DNA of 64,000 nucleotides from Candidula unifasciata (GCA_905116865.2 CAJHNH020002508.1:41350-105349); one strand, 5' to 3'; numbered from the stretch's first letter, positions 44,245 through 56,628 are shown. Numbers and translations are program-made. The notes: generated from the sequence alone by a model not told the origin.

Positions 44245-44525
44245 GTAAAAAGTAAGTAAAGGACCCTTTTCCACGCCTTAAGGCGTTAGGTCATATAGGG
44301 CTAGACCTATATTTTTATAGACCAATCGCCAGAAGATGGGTGATGTGGTCAGTATCACGCCGGCCGCCTTCACTTTCCCGGGACTGCACCCGGTACCCAC
44401 TCAAGACTGGGTCGACCAGGGAGCCAAGGTCATTTTTGAAAAAAGTCCGGCTCCGCTAGGGAGCGAACCCACGATCTTCCGATCCGCGGCGAGCGTCTAG
44501 CCGTTCGGCGATGGCGACTCCCTTT
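44245..44525 (-). repeat. tRNA-derived SINE, family A, best-preserved copy
   Basis: The minus strand opens with a tRNA-like region: A-box segment CCGAACGGCTAG (44498-44509 reversed) and B box GGTTCGCTCCC (44459-44469 reversed). These are the internal RNA polymerase III promoter elements. The body follows, with 'ggtcgaccca', 'cccgggaaagtgaaggcgg', 'tctggcgattggtc' and an end in 'cttaaggcgtggaaaagg'. Length is about 280 bp. This copy defines the family in the window. Confidence 0.85.
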
Positions 44526-44993
44526 TATGTACTTGTATCCCCAAGGCATGATAAATAAAAAGCCTCGTAGGTAGATTTCCTCAGCTACCCAGAAAGAAAA
44601 TCAAATATCCTATCCTAGCATTGATAATCTCAGTGAGCATTTCGTTTCGTGCTTACCAGAAACGCACCTAGTTGTCTCCCCGCAGAAAACACCCGGTGTT
44701 TATCGCAACTGGTGTCAACGGTCTGGGAATTCATTCAAAGCTTATTCCCAACTGCCACCAAAGAAAATTGTCGGCATATTACGTGTATTTCATTCATTCT
44801 TGTTTTATCAATGATGAGAGGCTTGTTAGAGTGCCAGGGATTTGATGCTGAAGATCCAGGCTCGAACTCTCGGTAAGGTGATGGACATTGTTTTTTTGCA
44901 GATATCGAAGGCTAGCTGTGAAAAGGAGAAAGAAAACAACTACAAATTGTAAGGCGAAAAAAATTACTGCTATTGCTGCAGCTGCAAAAGAAA

Positions 44994-45063
44994 GAAGAAG
45001 AAGAAGAAGAAGAAGAAGAAGAAGAAGAAGAAGAAGAAGAAGAAGAAGAAGAAGAAGAAGAAA
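44994..45063. repeat. (AGA)n microsatellite
   Basis: About 70 bp of AGA/GAA. The poly-Arg/poly-Leu frames across it are repeat translations. Confidence 0.96.
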
Positions 45064-45214
45064 ACGAAACCCTAACACTACATTATAAATTCAGAGATGG
45101 CACAATTTAATAGTTAGGACAGCACTAGAAAACACAACTTATAAAACGTACACGGACCGAAAAAGAAAAAAAAAAATCAATATCCTCATATAAAAACGCC
45201 CTAAAACACACAGA

Positions 45215-46545
45215 CACTAATTCTTCTTCCTCTACTTCTTCTCGTCCACCTTGTACCTCATCGAGGTCTTAGGGGGAGATGTAATGTTCGTTGATGAGCT
45301 CTGTTAAGAGCACTGTTAAGACTGGTTTTCATTTCTGTAAGGCCGTTCTTAATGCCATCATTTTTTTCGAAGTCTTCAACTCGCTCTATACCCGTTGTAA
45401 CGTTTTAGTGTGGCTTGCTGTGGCAGATAGTACCAGGGCATTCTTGTTAGGTGTCCAAACCACTTCATGTGTTGTTCTTTGATGACCTGTAAGACTAGCT
45501 TTATTCCTAGCATTCGTCTGATTTCGTGATTTCGTATTCTGTCTTTCCTTGAAACTGCTGCAGCTCTTCTAAAGCATATCATCTCTGTTGTCACAATTGT
45601 ATGTTCACTGGAGGATGTAAGTGTCCACGTTTGGCATTGATAGCATAGTGTTGGCCAAGATAATAGTTCTGATACGATTCACTTTAGTACTCCGAGGTAT
45701 TTGCTTGTGTGTCAACAGGGGAGATAGTTGCCCCATTACTTGATTAGCTTTGGCACATCTCGAGCTAATTTTTCTCTCCATTTTCTTTCCATCGGATGTG
45801 AAAATTGCTCTCATATACTTAAATTCCTCTGTTTCTTTTAAGGTGTTTTAATTTTAGTTCTTAATTGTCTTTCTGTCTTCCTATCACCATTGTGTCTGTC
45901 TTCGTAGTGTTTATTTTCATATTATATTCCTCCCCTTTGTTACTAATGTGATTCAGGTGGTTCTGTAGGCATTCCGTACTTCTGAATATCTTCTTCATGA
46001 TTAAAGTTCGTTTCGTTACATATGGTATTCATGTATGTTATAAAAAGAAGCGGTGATAGTACACAGCCCTGACGCACACCAGAATTCACTATAAAAGCTC
46101 TTGACAATCCTGCCTTCGATCTTATGCAGCATTTACTACATGTGTACAGGCTTTTGCAAAAATTAATGAGACTGATTCCCTTTTTTCCTATACATTCATA
46201 CAACACATTCCTGCCGACTCTATCAAAGGTTTTTGCTTGGTTTATGAATGTCAACAAACATGTCTTATCGTGTTCTTTTGCCCTCTCAATGTATAAATGG
46301 CATCTGTGCAACTTCTGTATCGTCTGTGCTTCTGAAAGTTGATACTCTATCAACGGTCTTAGTCTTTTATCGATGATCTTAGCATGAATTTTCCCACCCA
46401 GTGTGACTGAGAAGTGATATTCCTCTGTAATTAGTACAGTCCCTCTTACTTCCTTTATTTTTCTATAGATGGACGATGACAACAGTCTGCAAATCTGATG
46501 GTGTTTCTTGATTTTCCCATGCCACCTGAAATAGTCTCTTTAACC
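45215..46545 (-). pseudogene. LINE reverse-transcriptase relic, lacking the catalytic box
   Basis: The minus strand from 46545 reads ETISGGMGKSRN, then after frame changes GGKIHAKIIDKRLRPLIEYQ, LTFINQAKTFDRVGRNVLYE and SGVRQGCVLSPLLFITYMNT, the RT fingers and palm order. The YADD box expected about 50 residues later is missing: NETNFNHEED runs directly into NHISNKGEEYNMKI-type residues, implying a deletion near 45940-45990. Downstream are QVMGQLSPLLTHKQIPRSTK, EMICFRRAAAVSRKDR and HMKWFGHLTRMP, the C-terminal pattern. The 3' end is a decayed GAA-type tail (45220-45245). The 5' part (endonuclease) is absent. Confidence 0.85.
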
Positions 46546-47464
46546 ATACAGACATTAATAAGATCATAAAGACATAAGAGGAACGCTAAAATACAAATAA
46601 TAAACAAACAAAAATAACAAACAGAAAGTCAGTAATAATAAAACAAAGCCAGATAAGAAATAAGAAATCACAAAAACTAGGGGCCCAGTTATTGCTGTAC
46701 TGAGACAATATGGCTATGACTTGGCTAATACAAATACACCTGTAACTTATATACGCCTAATAGAAAAGACGTAGTTAATGTTGTCTATACCAGATTCCTG
46801 TAGTTTGAATGTGAAACAGCAGCAACATCAGGCACACGACACAACGGCAATGACCTCGGTGTTATGTTAACTTTATTCCCCAGTGCACATTTTTCATGAT
46901 TAACAAACCGTTAAACGACTTGTTCGGTTAACATACCGGCATTGACTAATTGTAAACTATTTTCCAGGAGTAATCCACAAATAATGACTATTTACCTCCT
47001 CAAATGTTTGGAAATTGCAGCAGGCAATGTTACCTGAGCAGCTACGGTCAAATTCGTCAGCTTGTAGCGATCTCGGGAACTCAAAACAATCATTATTTTT
47101 TTCCGAAAAGTCTCTTGATTTATGTGCTAGCAGTGTTATTGCGCCTTCCGTTTTAGTTTTCCTGGTAAAGATTCATTGGCCTTAATATTTTTTCGTACTT
47201 GATTGGCCTTGTATATGTTTCATATGCGATTACTGGCATGCCATTTAAAATGTTAGCAGCAAAATTAACTTTATTGTAGAAGAAAACATTAAAAAAAAAA
47301 AAAAAACGTTTTCTTATTTCAAGTCTAATAGCATTCCCCGAAAATCATATAAATGACTTTAATATGACATTACACTGCATATAATTTCTGTGATATTGCC
47401 CCGTGAGCAATTACTGAGTCACGTCATTTTATTTCTGCCCTAACATATTCATTCGGAACCACCA
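46546..47464. other. unannotated stretch
   Basis: AT-rich, an A-run at 47291-47306, no recognised feature. Confidence 0.45.
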
Positions 47465-47715
47465 TGACATAGACGCTCGCATGAGGATCTGAAGGCCGTG
47501 GGTTCAGGTCCTCACAGAGCCGGATGTTGTGTCTGTAAATGTCATTGGCTCCCAGGTCGAGCCAGCCTTAAATGGGTAACAAGTATAAAGTCCGGGAAGT
47601 AAAGGCGACCAAGGGGATTTTGACCACAACAATCAACGAGTGCAGATTATTTTATACGATATAGGTCTAGCCCAATAAGTCTGAAAGCGTGGATAAGGAT
47701 CCTTTACTCTTAACT
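47465..47715 (+). repeat. tRNA-derived SINE, family A, copy on plus strand
   Basis: The head has AGACGCTCGC and GGTTCAGGTCC (B-box position, 47501-47511). The body has 'tggctcccaggtcgagcc', 'aaatgggtaacaagt', 'ccgggaagtaaaggcgacc', 'ataggtctagccc' and the end 'agcgtggataaggatccttt'. Confidence 0.82.
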
Positions 47716-48544
47716 TTACCCACATAATTTTTAGTTATGTCAGTTTGTCTTTAAGTTCTCCGCATATCCACGGGAAGAAACTTAAATGCATTTTTTACTC
47801 TGGATAACCACTGGTTTGAATAAATCTTGTAGTTTTTCCGTCCTTGCTCGCACAGAACTGGATGTAGGAAAATGCTAGTGTAACCGTTACAATCGGCATA
47901 ATTTCAACTTTTTTTAGAGGTTGAAGGGAATATCAAGGATGTGGTCTGTTGGTCTGCAATTTTTTTTTTTTTTTGAGTGTTGTTGTGATAAACATTCAGG
48001 TAGCATCAGTTTGAGGGATACAGTAATCGATAGGTTTGTAATTTGCTGACTGCTTGTTTACAGTTACTTTATGTCGTCTTGTGTTAGTCAAAGAATAGAT
48101 GACTTGGTTTGAACAACAGCACAGACGATACAAAGGATGCATATGATAAGGAACATTCATATAAACATCAGCATTAGGCAATCAGACGAACTGATAGACG
48201 ATAAGGCAACAGAGAGTTACACGAGAGCCTGGCTAATACCAGCGCTCACAGAAAAGAAAAGAGAGCATATATTATTAAGGACTGCAACTAGCACAATTAG
48301 TATTGCCACTTTGCATTGGTTACTGAATATGATGATAATGCGCTTACGGTAACGACGAGTACTGTGGGATAGTTTCTTAGCTCAACATTACTCACCTCAG
48401 TATACGATGTTGACCACTCCAGCACATGCTGACTGATCCTTTTGTTTGCGCTCTCAAAAGGGTAGTTGGTACATTATTTGGTGGGATGCAATTTTCTGGA
48501 CCTTTCAGCCCAACGCATCCTACGCCAGACCAAATTGTATTTAC

Positions 48545-48760
48545 CAGTTTAAATGCATCTGTGAAGCTGTTTATGTGAGCATAACAGATTGACGCCTGGG
48601 GAACAGGTCGCTAAGAATATTCCAGTATGGATGGAAAAATAATGAAAATACCGGCCCTAAAGATCATACCTCTGCAACAACATGCCATCTTTTAAAATCT
48701 GGACACACTGTTACCAAGGACAACGTTTTTGTAATCCTTCACATCTCACCCAATGGCAGA
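48545..48760 (+). pseudogene. possible Penelope-like GIY-YIG endonuclease fragment
   Basis: A plus-strand reading gives FKCICEAVYVSITD, stop, then RLGNRSLRIFQYGWKNN, TSATTCHLLKSGHTVTKDN. The order 'C..VYVG.T...L..R..EH....AVAEHL...GH' is that of the C-terminal endonuclease of Penelope-like elements, with YVS where YVG is expected. The rest of the element was not found and the length is short, so this rests on pattern memory. Confidence 0.4.
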
Positions 48761-48869
48761 ATGATGGGATTTCATGAAGCAGCAACAATTCGTTGTTACC
48801 TCCGTCTTGAATTGTATAACTAGAAAGCCATGAACCAAACATTGCCATATTGTACTTTCCGTAATTTTT

Positions 48870-49072
48870 AGGATGAAATGTTTCGTTATTTGAAGCCCTA
48901 CTCTGGCTTTGCCAGGGGCCGCACTATAGCCTGGCGATAAATATGGCCTAAAGGCTGAACGCGGTTTCTGGGACCTCTCCACGGTTATCCTCACCCACAT
49001 GGTGGCACGTTGTGTCATCGGGTGTTTATCGCTTGTGTAATGTCCTGGTGGGGTAGAAAGTCAGTCAGTCAG
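48870..49072 (-). repeat. dispersed repeat family E, copy 2 (reversed)
   Basis: The reverse complement of the block order seen at 14735-14928 and 60772-60975, including 'ggtttctgggacctctccac' and 'gtttatcgcttgtgtaatgt', and ending 'agtcagtcagtcag'. This copy extends the shared segment outward with 'atgaaatgtttcgttatttg'. Confidence 0.82.
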
Positions 49073-50490
49073 CCTGACATTGCACTTTGCCTAATCAATA
49101 AGGCAGATGTGTTTGATTGTGTACTTAAGTTATAAACGATTCACTTATTTGTTTCATTTATGTAATTATCACTGTAGTCTGCACCTGACCAGATACAGCA
49201 AAAATGCCAGGGAATGAACTGTGCAATTTATTGTTTGTGTCTTCTTTGTTCAAACATCATATTTCCTCAAATTCCTAATTAGTCGGCCTTTTGCGAAAGG
49301 CTTGTTAAGGAGCGGCGCATCTATTTTCTACTCCACCCTCTCTCTTCTTCCTACCCCTCTTTTCCAGTGGAAAATAAATAATCCAGTATCTATCTCGTGC
49401 CCAATATCCCTAGTCTTTGCTATCATATGCGCCTCACCAGACGTCCTTCTATCCTTTTAATGGCCTTTTCTCATTCAATTTTATTGGCGGGGGGGGGGGG
49501 GGGGGGGGGGGGGAGGAGGGGAGGAGGGGTTGGGGGTGATGCTATTATGTTTATGTTTCTGTAGGTTCCAATGTAAAGGAACTCTAATTAATGTGTTCTA
49601 ATGCTTTCTGAACGTGTTTCCTATCCAGCACAGTAACTTTTATTCACCCGTCGCTCCTACCTATACCCAATCTGTCTTGATAACTGTTTAAAGACAACAA
49701 AATAAAGAGATGGTCTATTCGTGAAACTAGAATCAGCGCAGATTTGAAACACAACTCGCTAATATACTCTCTGATCTTTCTGCATTTAGAAATTCAGCGA
49801 AAGTGATATCCTTGTGTTATTGTGTGAAATTAATCATTACCATATCCAGCGCAGAGATAAAAGCTTCGGAATTTTAAACACTTTCAAATTAGTGTGCCAA
49901 AAAAACGCACGTTTCTTTTAATACACTGACAATATCAAGAGATCTTTCCATTAGAGTTATTATTTTGAAATACACAAACACGAGGCAAGAAGTGCACGAT
50001 CAAAGCGAGGAGGGAAAACTTAGGAGCCAAGTTTAAAATGCGTTATTTCCCTAAATGATTTTCATCTGGAATTACTGAAAAAACATTGAACTTCCTGAGT
50101 AAAATAAAACGTGTTCTTATCATTATTGTGTAGACTAGGAGATAACGCCACTCCTAAACACAGAAAGTTATTACTTAGTATTTATACATAGATAAGTATT
50201 TGTGTCATTTGTATGTGTCAACAATAAGATTTTTGTAAAATTTGTATTTTTACATACGATATTCACTATCATTATTTAAATTTGCACCTCCATAGACTCT
50301 TCAATGACACAGCTGCACTCAAGACTTTCCTCTAAACTATTTAAAATTTAGAATATTACTTTATATAACGGTAAAACCTATTTAACTCTTGTACGGTGTA
50401 TATGACATTTATCCCTGTTGGATTAGCATCTGAGTTCCTTGAGTCACGGTAGTCAAACTTTCAGATTGTAATTCCAAAACGGCAATACTT
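49073..50490. other. unannotated stretch
   Basis: A G-run of about 24 bases (49490-49513) followed by a GGGGA-rich patch. No gene recognised. Confidence 0.45.
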
Positions 50491-50492
50491 TA

Positions 50493-50571
50493 CTACGCAC
50501 ACGCACACACACACAACACAACACACACACCACACACACACGCCCGCACACACGCACGCACACACACACAA
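50493..50571. repeat. (CA)n microsatellite, interrupted
   Basis: About 78 bp of CACA with CG and CC interruptions. Confidence 0.93.
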
Positions 50572-50909
50572 ATGGATGTTTGGATGTTTGAAGTTTTAAC
50601 AACGGACCAACATCGTGGCGCGCGGGTTTTGATATTTAAAACTAAATAAATAAAAACTACCCTACCTAGTTTCTTTATCATTGCTGTTTGTGATAGGAGC
50701 AGACTTTTATGTTTTTAAATTGAAGTAAAATAATAATTTTGAAAAGAAGACGTTACTCACATTGAGGTGATATTCAATGTTTGGTGTCAGCTACATAATT
50801 GTATAGATTAGATGGCATTTGCTAGTTATTGTGTTCTCTATCACGATGACAGATTTTGCTTATACTAGAATGATCCCCCCATTTCGATGTTTGTTTGTTT
50901 GTTTTAGTA

Positions 50910-51112
50910 TCCAGAAGCCGTGAGTTGTTAACTCTTAGGCTCGGTATTATGGATATCGCAACCTTTCGGCCTTGATTCCATTGTAAATACGGTAAATCTG
51001 GGAGAAAATGTGGCTTTCCTGCCTACCCCCGGGATTGAACCCGGACCACAAGGAGTTTTTCACCCGGTCTCCGCGCAATCCGGTTTAGCCAATTACGCTA
51101 GAGAGCTGGGCA
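50910..51112 (-). repeat. tRNA-derived SINE, family C, copy 2
   Basis: On the minus strand the head has CTCTCTAGCGTAATTGGCTA (A-box region) and GGTTCAATCCC (B box, 51031-51041 reversed), then the body 'aggaaagccacattttctcc' and 'taccgtatttacaatgg'. It pairs with 27572-27790. Confidence 0.8.
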
Positions 51113-51229
51113 CGCCCCTCATTTCGTTAGGGGCCCCGAATACAATTCTGACAAAATGTGTTGAAGGCAAGTAATAACTGCGCTTGCTGAAATTTTCCTC
51201 CCAGTTCTGTTAATTCACAAGTCAGCGAC

Positions 51230-51412
51230 CCTTTCAAAGCTTTTCATCGCACATTTAGTGCTACGTTCATAATCGTAAAGGTCAATTATCGGTACTGAAT
51301 GGACGTCGTGGTCAATAGCACACGCGCCGCTTTTGCTTCCTGTGACAATACTTAGTGTTTGAGGTTAGTGTCGAAAAGGGAGGCCAGAGTCATAAAAAAA
51401 AATCTACAAGGT
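51230..51412 (-). repeat. diverged SINE family A body
   Basis: 'tcaattatcggtactg', 'acgtcgtggtcaatagcac', 'cgccgcttttgcttcc' echo the family A order 'accaatcggcac...gatgtggtcagtatcacg...gccgccttcacttccc'. It is strongly diverged. Confidence 0.45.
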
Positions 51413-52114
51413 GTGTGGAGACAGCCACGCACGTGTACACTCTAGATTTGAGCAGAACGTTGTTATCTAGGTCACGTGCTGTTTAACGCTGTGTCAGGTT
51501 TTACAGAAAATAAAGAATAGTTTAAGAAGAAAACAATATTTACGGTGTGGTGCTATTTTTTTTAAAAAGTCTTTTGTCGGCCAATGAACTCGGAGAGAAC
51601 ATTCCTCATCTGTTTATTCCATTTTTGCCTATTTATTTGTCTGTTCCGGCTATTTGATTGAATGACTGCAGATATACACTTGTGCATAACACCCAGGAGG
51701 CTCTGGGGGAGAAATGAACAGACTTACTGCCACCCTAACGAAAATGCTGTAGGAAGCGACTAATAAGGGGATTTCACTTCTAAGTGCAGGGACCCGAGAG
51801 AAGAAGAACCAACAGTCTACAAGCAAATAAGCCAATTCAAATGTGCAAAACTAGAGACTAAGACTACAACCAAAGTCTGACTAAGACTACAACAAAAGTC
51901 AAGAAGTAGAAAAACTAGGAAAATTTCCGAAATTTCGTCTGCAGACGAAGAAGAGATGTGTGCATTTCTGTTGTGGTTTTTTTTTTTTTTTATAACACAC
52001 CTCCCACCTCCCCTACTCCCTCCCACCCACCCTCCAAACACTTTGAAAGAATAATGTAGCTTTCGAAATCCAGTGAATTTCTGTTCAAGCAGGGAAGTAT
52101 TTTTCAACCAACCA

Positions 52115-52278
52115 AATTGACCATGGCTCCCAGATCGCTCTAGTTTTAAATGGGTACCAGATAATATCCTGGGAAGTAAAGATGACCGATGTGATGTTTA
52201 AGAGTGTCGATTTGTCTACATATTATAGATCTAGCCTAGATTCTGAATTCGCCAAAGGCCGAAAAAAAGGGTACGTTA
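52115..52278 (+). repeat. SINE family A fragment, plus strand
   Basis: 'ccatggctcccagatcgc', 'ttaaatgggtaccag', 'ctgggaagtaaagatgaccg', 'atagatctagcc' and 'ttcgccaaaggccg' follow the copy at 47465-47715. No head. Confidence 0.7.
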
Positions 52279-52401
52279 CCCGCTTGTTATCCAAACAACA
52301 ATGTGTCTCAAATGTTCATGCATCTACCGTCTCATATAGGGTGTGTCTAGTAAACTATTTTGCTGCCTACAAAGCAAAAAATTTACATTATAAAAAAGAG
52401 A

Positions 52402-52404
52402 CCC

Positions 52405-52435
<31 letters not shown>

Positions 52436-52445
52436 AAAAAAAAAA
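52402..52445. repeat. poly-C / poly-A run
   Basis: About 23 C followed by about 20 A, giving a Pro/Lys stretch in an unrelated open frame. Confidence 0.93.
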
Positions 52446-53039
52446 CACACTTGTTGTATGACGATTGTTTTGTTGAGCTTTGCTTCTCCATTCGAAGCCT
52501 TGAAGCAATTGGTTCTCATAGTTCCTAATGCCGCTACCCTTTATGACAGTTCCTCATGTATCCACAACCATACAATTATTTTTGTCACTTCTAAATTACT
52601 GTGTTCGCTACTGTTATGAAGCTAAGTTATTAATCACAAAAAAGATAACTAATTATGTATTGTAAAATAATAATTTATATTTACAAATAAATGAAATTAA
52701 GTCTCGGAGCATGGTCCTAACGTTACAACAGTAAACTATCCTACTACTTTTTGCGACATTAGGCGTAAAAACCAACGTCAGTGGAGTGGTTGGAATTGTT
52801 TCCTTTCTCATCAGATCATTAATTTTCGCTAAAGTCTTTGCAAGAGCACAAGTCTACTTCTTTATTCAAACAACAATCTGGAAAACCCTGTTTCACACAA
52901 ATTTGTTTTGGGAAATTGGAGAAAGGGGCGTGACACAGTCTCAGACGGAACAGGATATGACTGCAAACACTTGATCCAGAATTTTGTAACTGGCATTATA
53001 GAGACACCAGTTCTCCGTGCATCGTTGTTAATATATGCA

Positions 53040-53640
53040 ATCAACTCTCTTGTGTTAAGTTGAGTTGAGCCAAGAATTGACATCACAGCACTCTGGAGAT
53101 TCCCATGCGTGCTACATCCTCTTCTTCAGCAGCCAGCGCAGATTTCCAATACTGTTGGTACTTGTCAAAATCTTATCATATGTCCGTTTTGCCTCTTCTA
53201 TTAGTGTAGCGAGCCGGCCAGACCCTCTGGTTACACCCAGGTGCCCTATTCTCTCCAGGCCATAATAATATTGTTTCTCTACTAATTCCGTTGATTTTAC
53301 TCAAAGGGCATTGACCCTAATTTGCCTTGTCATGTATCAGTTTACCACCCAGTGGGTCAGATCTAGCCAAGACGTCTGCCTGTTCACTACCCACTATGCC
53401 AGCAAATCCTGGAGAAAAGATCCAAAGTGTGCTCACTACACGTGACCTTCCCAGTGAAGCTTGCCACTCTGCTCGAAGCAACCATGTCTTCACCTTTCTC
53501 AGCATGCTTTCAGAGTCAGCTACAATTACAACATGCATATCCATCTTGTTCACTAGCCACCGGAGAGCTGTAGTTACCGTCTTCACCTTCACCTTCATTC
53601 CAATTGTCTTAGCCGACCCCTAAAAAAGGTCGTTGGACCC
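53040..53640 (-). pseudogene. LINE family C 3' end: RNase H and CPEC-type C-terminal domain
   Basis: The minus-strand frame 53598-53317 reads HVVIVADSESMLRKVKTWLL, then WIFSPGFAGIVGSEQADVLA. The Asp near ADS and the terminal G-x-x-A-D are RNase H landmarks (normally H-AGV.GNERADALA). After a stop, a second frame gives LERIGHLGVTRGSGRLATLI, then NLRWLLKKR and ESPECCDVNSWLNST, ending in a CTCAACTCAACT tail (53055-53070). The C..C pair near the end parallels CPEC in the copy at 28613-28909. Confidence 0.8.
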
Positions 53641-54262
53641 CTAGAGGGGTCGCAACCCCCAGGGTTAAAACAGCAGCCTTAAGCCAACTGGAAACGTACT
53701 CGTAAGTCAAAGCTGAGTCCTCATGTCTGTGGAGATGTGAGAAGGTCTTGATTTTAGCACAGCAGACACATTCTACCAGGGATTAAGGCGAGATTATTAA
53801 TGTTTTGTGGCAGCTTGTATGAACAGATTTGGCCACGGAAGTTAACCCAGTACCAAAGTATCAACATAATCAGCATCATCAACTTCCATTTCTACTAATA
53901 AGCGTCATGAGGAGAAACGGTTTGTTGTCCAGTGCCCGATAGGTAGCCCTTACCATTGAAATTCCATGTTAATTTATAGTGTCTTTGATGCCATAAGTCC
54001 ATCGTTTTTCTCCCTTTGTATTAAGTAACGACAGCTTTGGTAGTTGTCGCTGCAGTTTAACGATACAATCAAACCATTTGATTAACTTATTCCCGGTCGT
54101 TCTGTGCAAGGTATTGTTCCTACAGTCTGTCTGATTGGTATCACTTCCAACTCGGCGACAGATGGACAGGCTGGATGCTTTCCTTACGTATCTCACCTCA
54201 CAGGTATTAATGTATCGTAGTGAATCCATGATAATGTCTAAGATCAGCAACGGAAGCTTGGT

Positions 54263-54265
<3 letters not shown>
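53641..54265. other. unannotated stretch
   Basis: No gene recognised. The frame at 54385-53969 is broken up by the TA repeat. Confidence 0.4.

Positions 54266-54345
<80 letters not shown>
54266..54345. repeat. (TA)n microsatellite
   Basis: 80 bp of TA. Confidence 0.97.
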
Positions 54346-54346
<1 letters not shown>

Positions 54347-55768
54347 CTGGGTTTTTCGGCCGCCAATCCTATCTTTGGAAAACAATTATCTGCTGGTAAA
54401 AGAGAGCAATTATCAGTGCCTGCATTCCGAGTGACTCGATGAATATGGTCACGAAATTGCAGGCTTGTTTCTTACAAAAAAGATGGGTTGTCTCACTAAT
54501 CACATCGCTAAAGGCTGGCCGAACCTTTACATGTAACTGATTATGTGGGTATTTGAAGCAACTAGGGCGCACAATATGTGCCAGACACTGCAACTGCAAT
54601 AACTGATCCTTTTTAGACAGAAACGATGGCATCAATGCCAAGATAAAGTCAGCAGAACACATGCCTCCATATTAATCTTCATGATGGTGAATATACCGGG
54701 TTTGCTTGCAGCTACCAGACATAAACACCTCACTAAGATCACACATGGTTTAATTGATCAATACAGAAAATATGCCCGGGGGGGGGGGGGGGGGGGGCAC
54801 ATTGACCATTTAACGTTGTGAAGCTTCGGTGAAGATTGGAACACCCATAGATCTGTCAAAGGTGCTGTGATAATTGTGCACATTTATCGCCTGCAAACGG
54901 ACACATTTCAGTTTAGGAAAAGATGTTTTTTTATTAGTCTCTTCCCTACTGATGTGCGAAGCATTTTGCCTACTTACATTCTCTGAATATTTATTCAGTT
55001 ACAGGATGCAGGAAATAACACAATTCTCCTACTGCTCGAAGATATAAGGGCTTCGAATGTCATCTAAAACACGCCCTATGTCTAAAGATGAACTTATCTC
55101 ACCCGAGAACTGGAGTCTGTATGGATAAATGTATTCTGATCACATTATCACAATGTCTACATGCAAGACATCTTCTCGTGACATGCTACGATACAAGCCA
55201 AATCTGTCTTCTATATTCCGCGTGATGTCAGCTTCATGAAAGAGACACGCATCGAACACAAACGGCTATATGATGATACCAGTTTATGTAGGTAATTTTA
55301 TATTGTCTATGGCTGTGTTTTTGGGACAATTGTCTCTTTGTTACACTGCTAGAGAAAGTCGTGGCAGTTCAGTGATTACCATGTTTGTCTGCTAATATGG
55401 TCATGTATAACAATTTCCACCGAGGAGGACTTTGAAAATCAATCTGTGATTCAAAATTAACCACACACACAAAAAAAGGGGGTGGGGAGGGGGTTAAACA
55501 GGGAGCTTTCCTTTAAATATCAAGAGGCGTAAAGATTATTAAACTTATATTAATGACAATATCATCCAGAATCGATTGGCTTGTGAACTTGTGTTCAGTA
55601 AGCTTCATCATCATGTAGGTGCCTTGATGAGAACACAGCAATCACAGCTAGTCAGAGAGACTTGATATAAAGTCCATTTTTGCCCAACGGTGTTGATAAA
55701 GACAGTTTCTGCTCTAAGCATGTGAAAATATTCGCCATAGCTGACCTATTCAATATATACAAATACAA
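54346..55768. other. unannotated stretch
   Basis: A G-run at 54778-54797 is the only compositional mark. No domain recognised. Confidence 0.4.
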
Positions 55769-55899
55769 GTCTGGTAGTCGGGTAGTCTGGTAGTCGGGTA
55801 GTCTGGTAGTCGGGTAGTCTGGTAGTCGGGTAGTCTGGTAGTCGGGTAGTCTGGTAGTCGGGTAGTCTGGTAGTCGGGTAGTCTGGTAGTCTGGTAGTC
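55769..55899. repeat. 16-bp tandem repeat, about 8 copies
   Basis: Unit GTCTGGTAGTCGGGTA, itself built from two related 8-mers (GTCTGGTA / GTCGGGTA). It is almost perfectly repeated, with the last copies reverting to GTCTGGTA only. Confidence 0.96.
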
Positions 55900-56628
55900 T
55901 TTATTTCAGCTTCCAAGCAAACAGGTCACCCCATCGATGCTCTGCTCCTGTGCCAACGAAAAACACACAGAATGTTTATCACAGTCCCTTGTGGAAAGAT
56001 TGACAGACATTTGTCTCAGCATATCTAGCATAAACACGCATTAAAATCATACGGTAGCCATCCGAAGTGCTAACACAAACAGTCCGACATTAGAAATGCA
56101 GTTCATCATTGATGGTAGCATGTCACCAAAAGATCAGCAGTTGCACACGTGATCAATTGTAATCACATAAGGGCACCACCAACATTGTGACAACAGGCAT
56201 AGCGCCATTTTCTGAATCTACAATTCATACCACCACGTTGGTCACAGTCGAAAAAACATTCTCAAATGAAATCCGCAGCTCACAGTGTCACGCCATGCAT
56301 TCAGCTCAGAAGCTGGGCAACGAAACTATGTCCTTTCAGTCTACAAATGGAGCAAAAATGCAACGGCCAACGTCTGGCAGAAGCAAAAAAAAAATTGCCT
56401 CGGCTTAAAACAGTGCCCGTGCCTAGCGTCCATTTTGACCGGAAGTCAAATGAGTGAAATTAGTTTCGACGGGTAGAAGCGTTTATTAGTCGCCCACTGC
56501 AGAAGACTAATGTTATTAAATCCATTTCTTAAAGATCTGTATTTGTGGTTTCCTTTATATATCAACTGACACGTGTATTTTTGGTTATCTGGGTCACGAT
56601 AATTTTAGGTGTACGGCCTTTCACGTTA
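55900..56628. other. unannotated stretch
   Basis: Overlapping plus-strand frames at 56187-56476 share no recognised domain. Confidence 0.4.

Noticed and set aside
44455..44525. A genuine tRNA gene
   Set aside because: A- and B-box-like blocks are present, but the acceptor stem does not close and the segment runs into a SINE body shared with several other copies.
45605..46482. Three separate small genes
   Set aside because: They are consecutive pieces of one LINE reverse-transcriptase relic broken by frameshifts and a deletion.
53610..53660. MITE-like palindromic patch (GACCCCT...AGGGGTC)
   Set aside because: The inverted match is short and no second terminus or target duplication was found.
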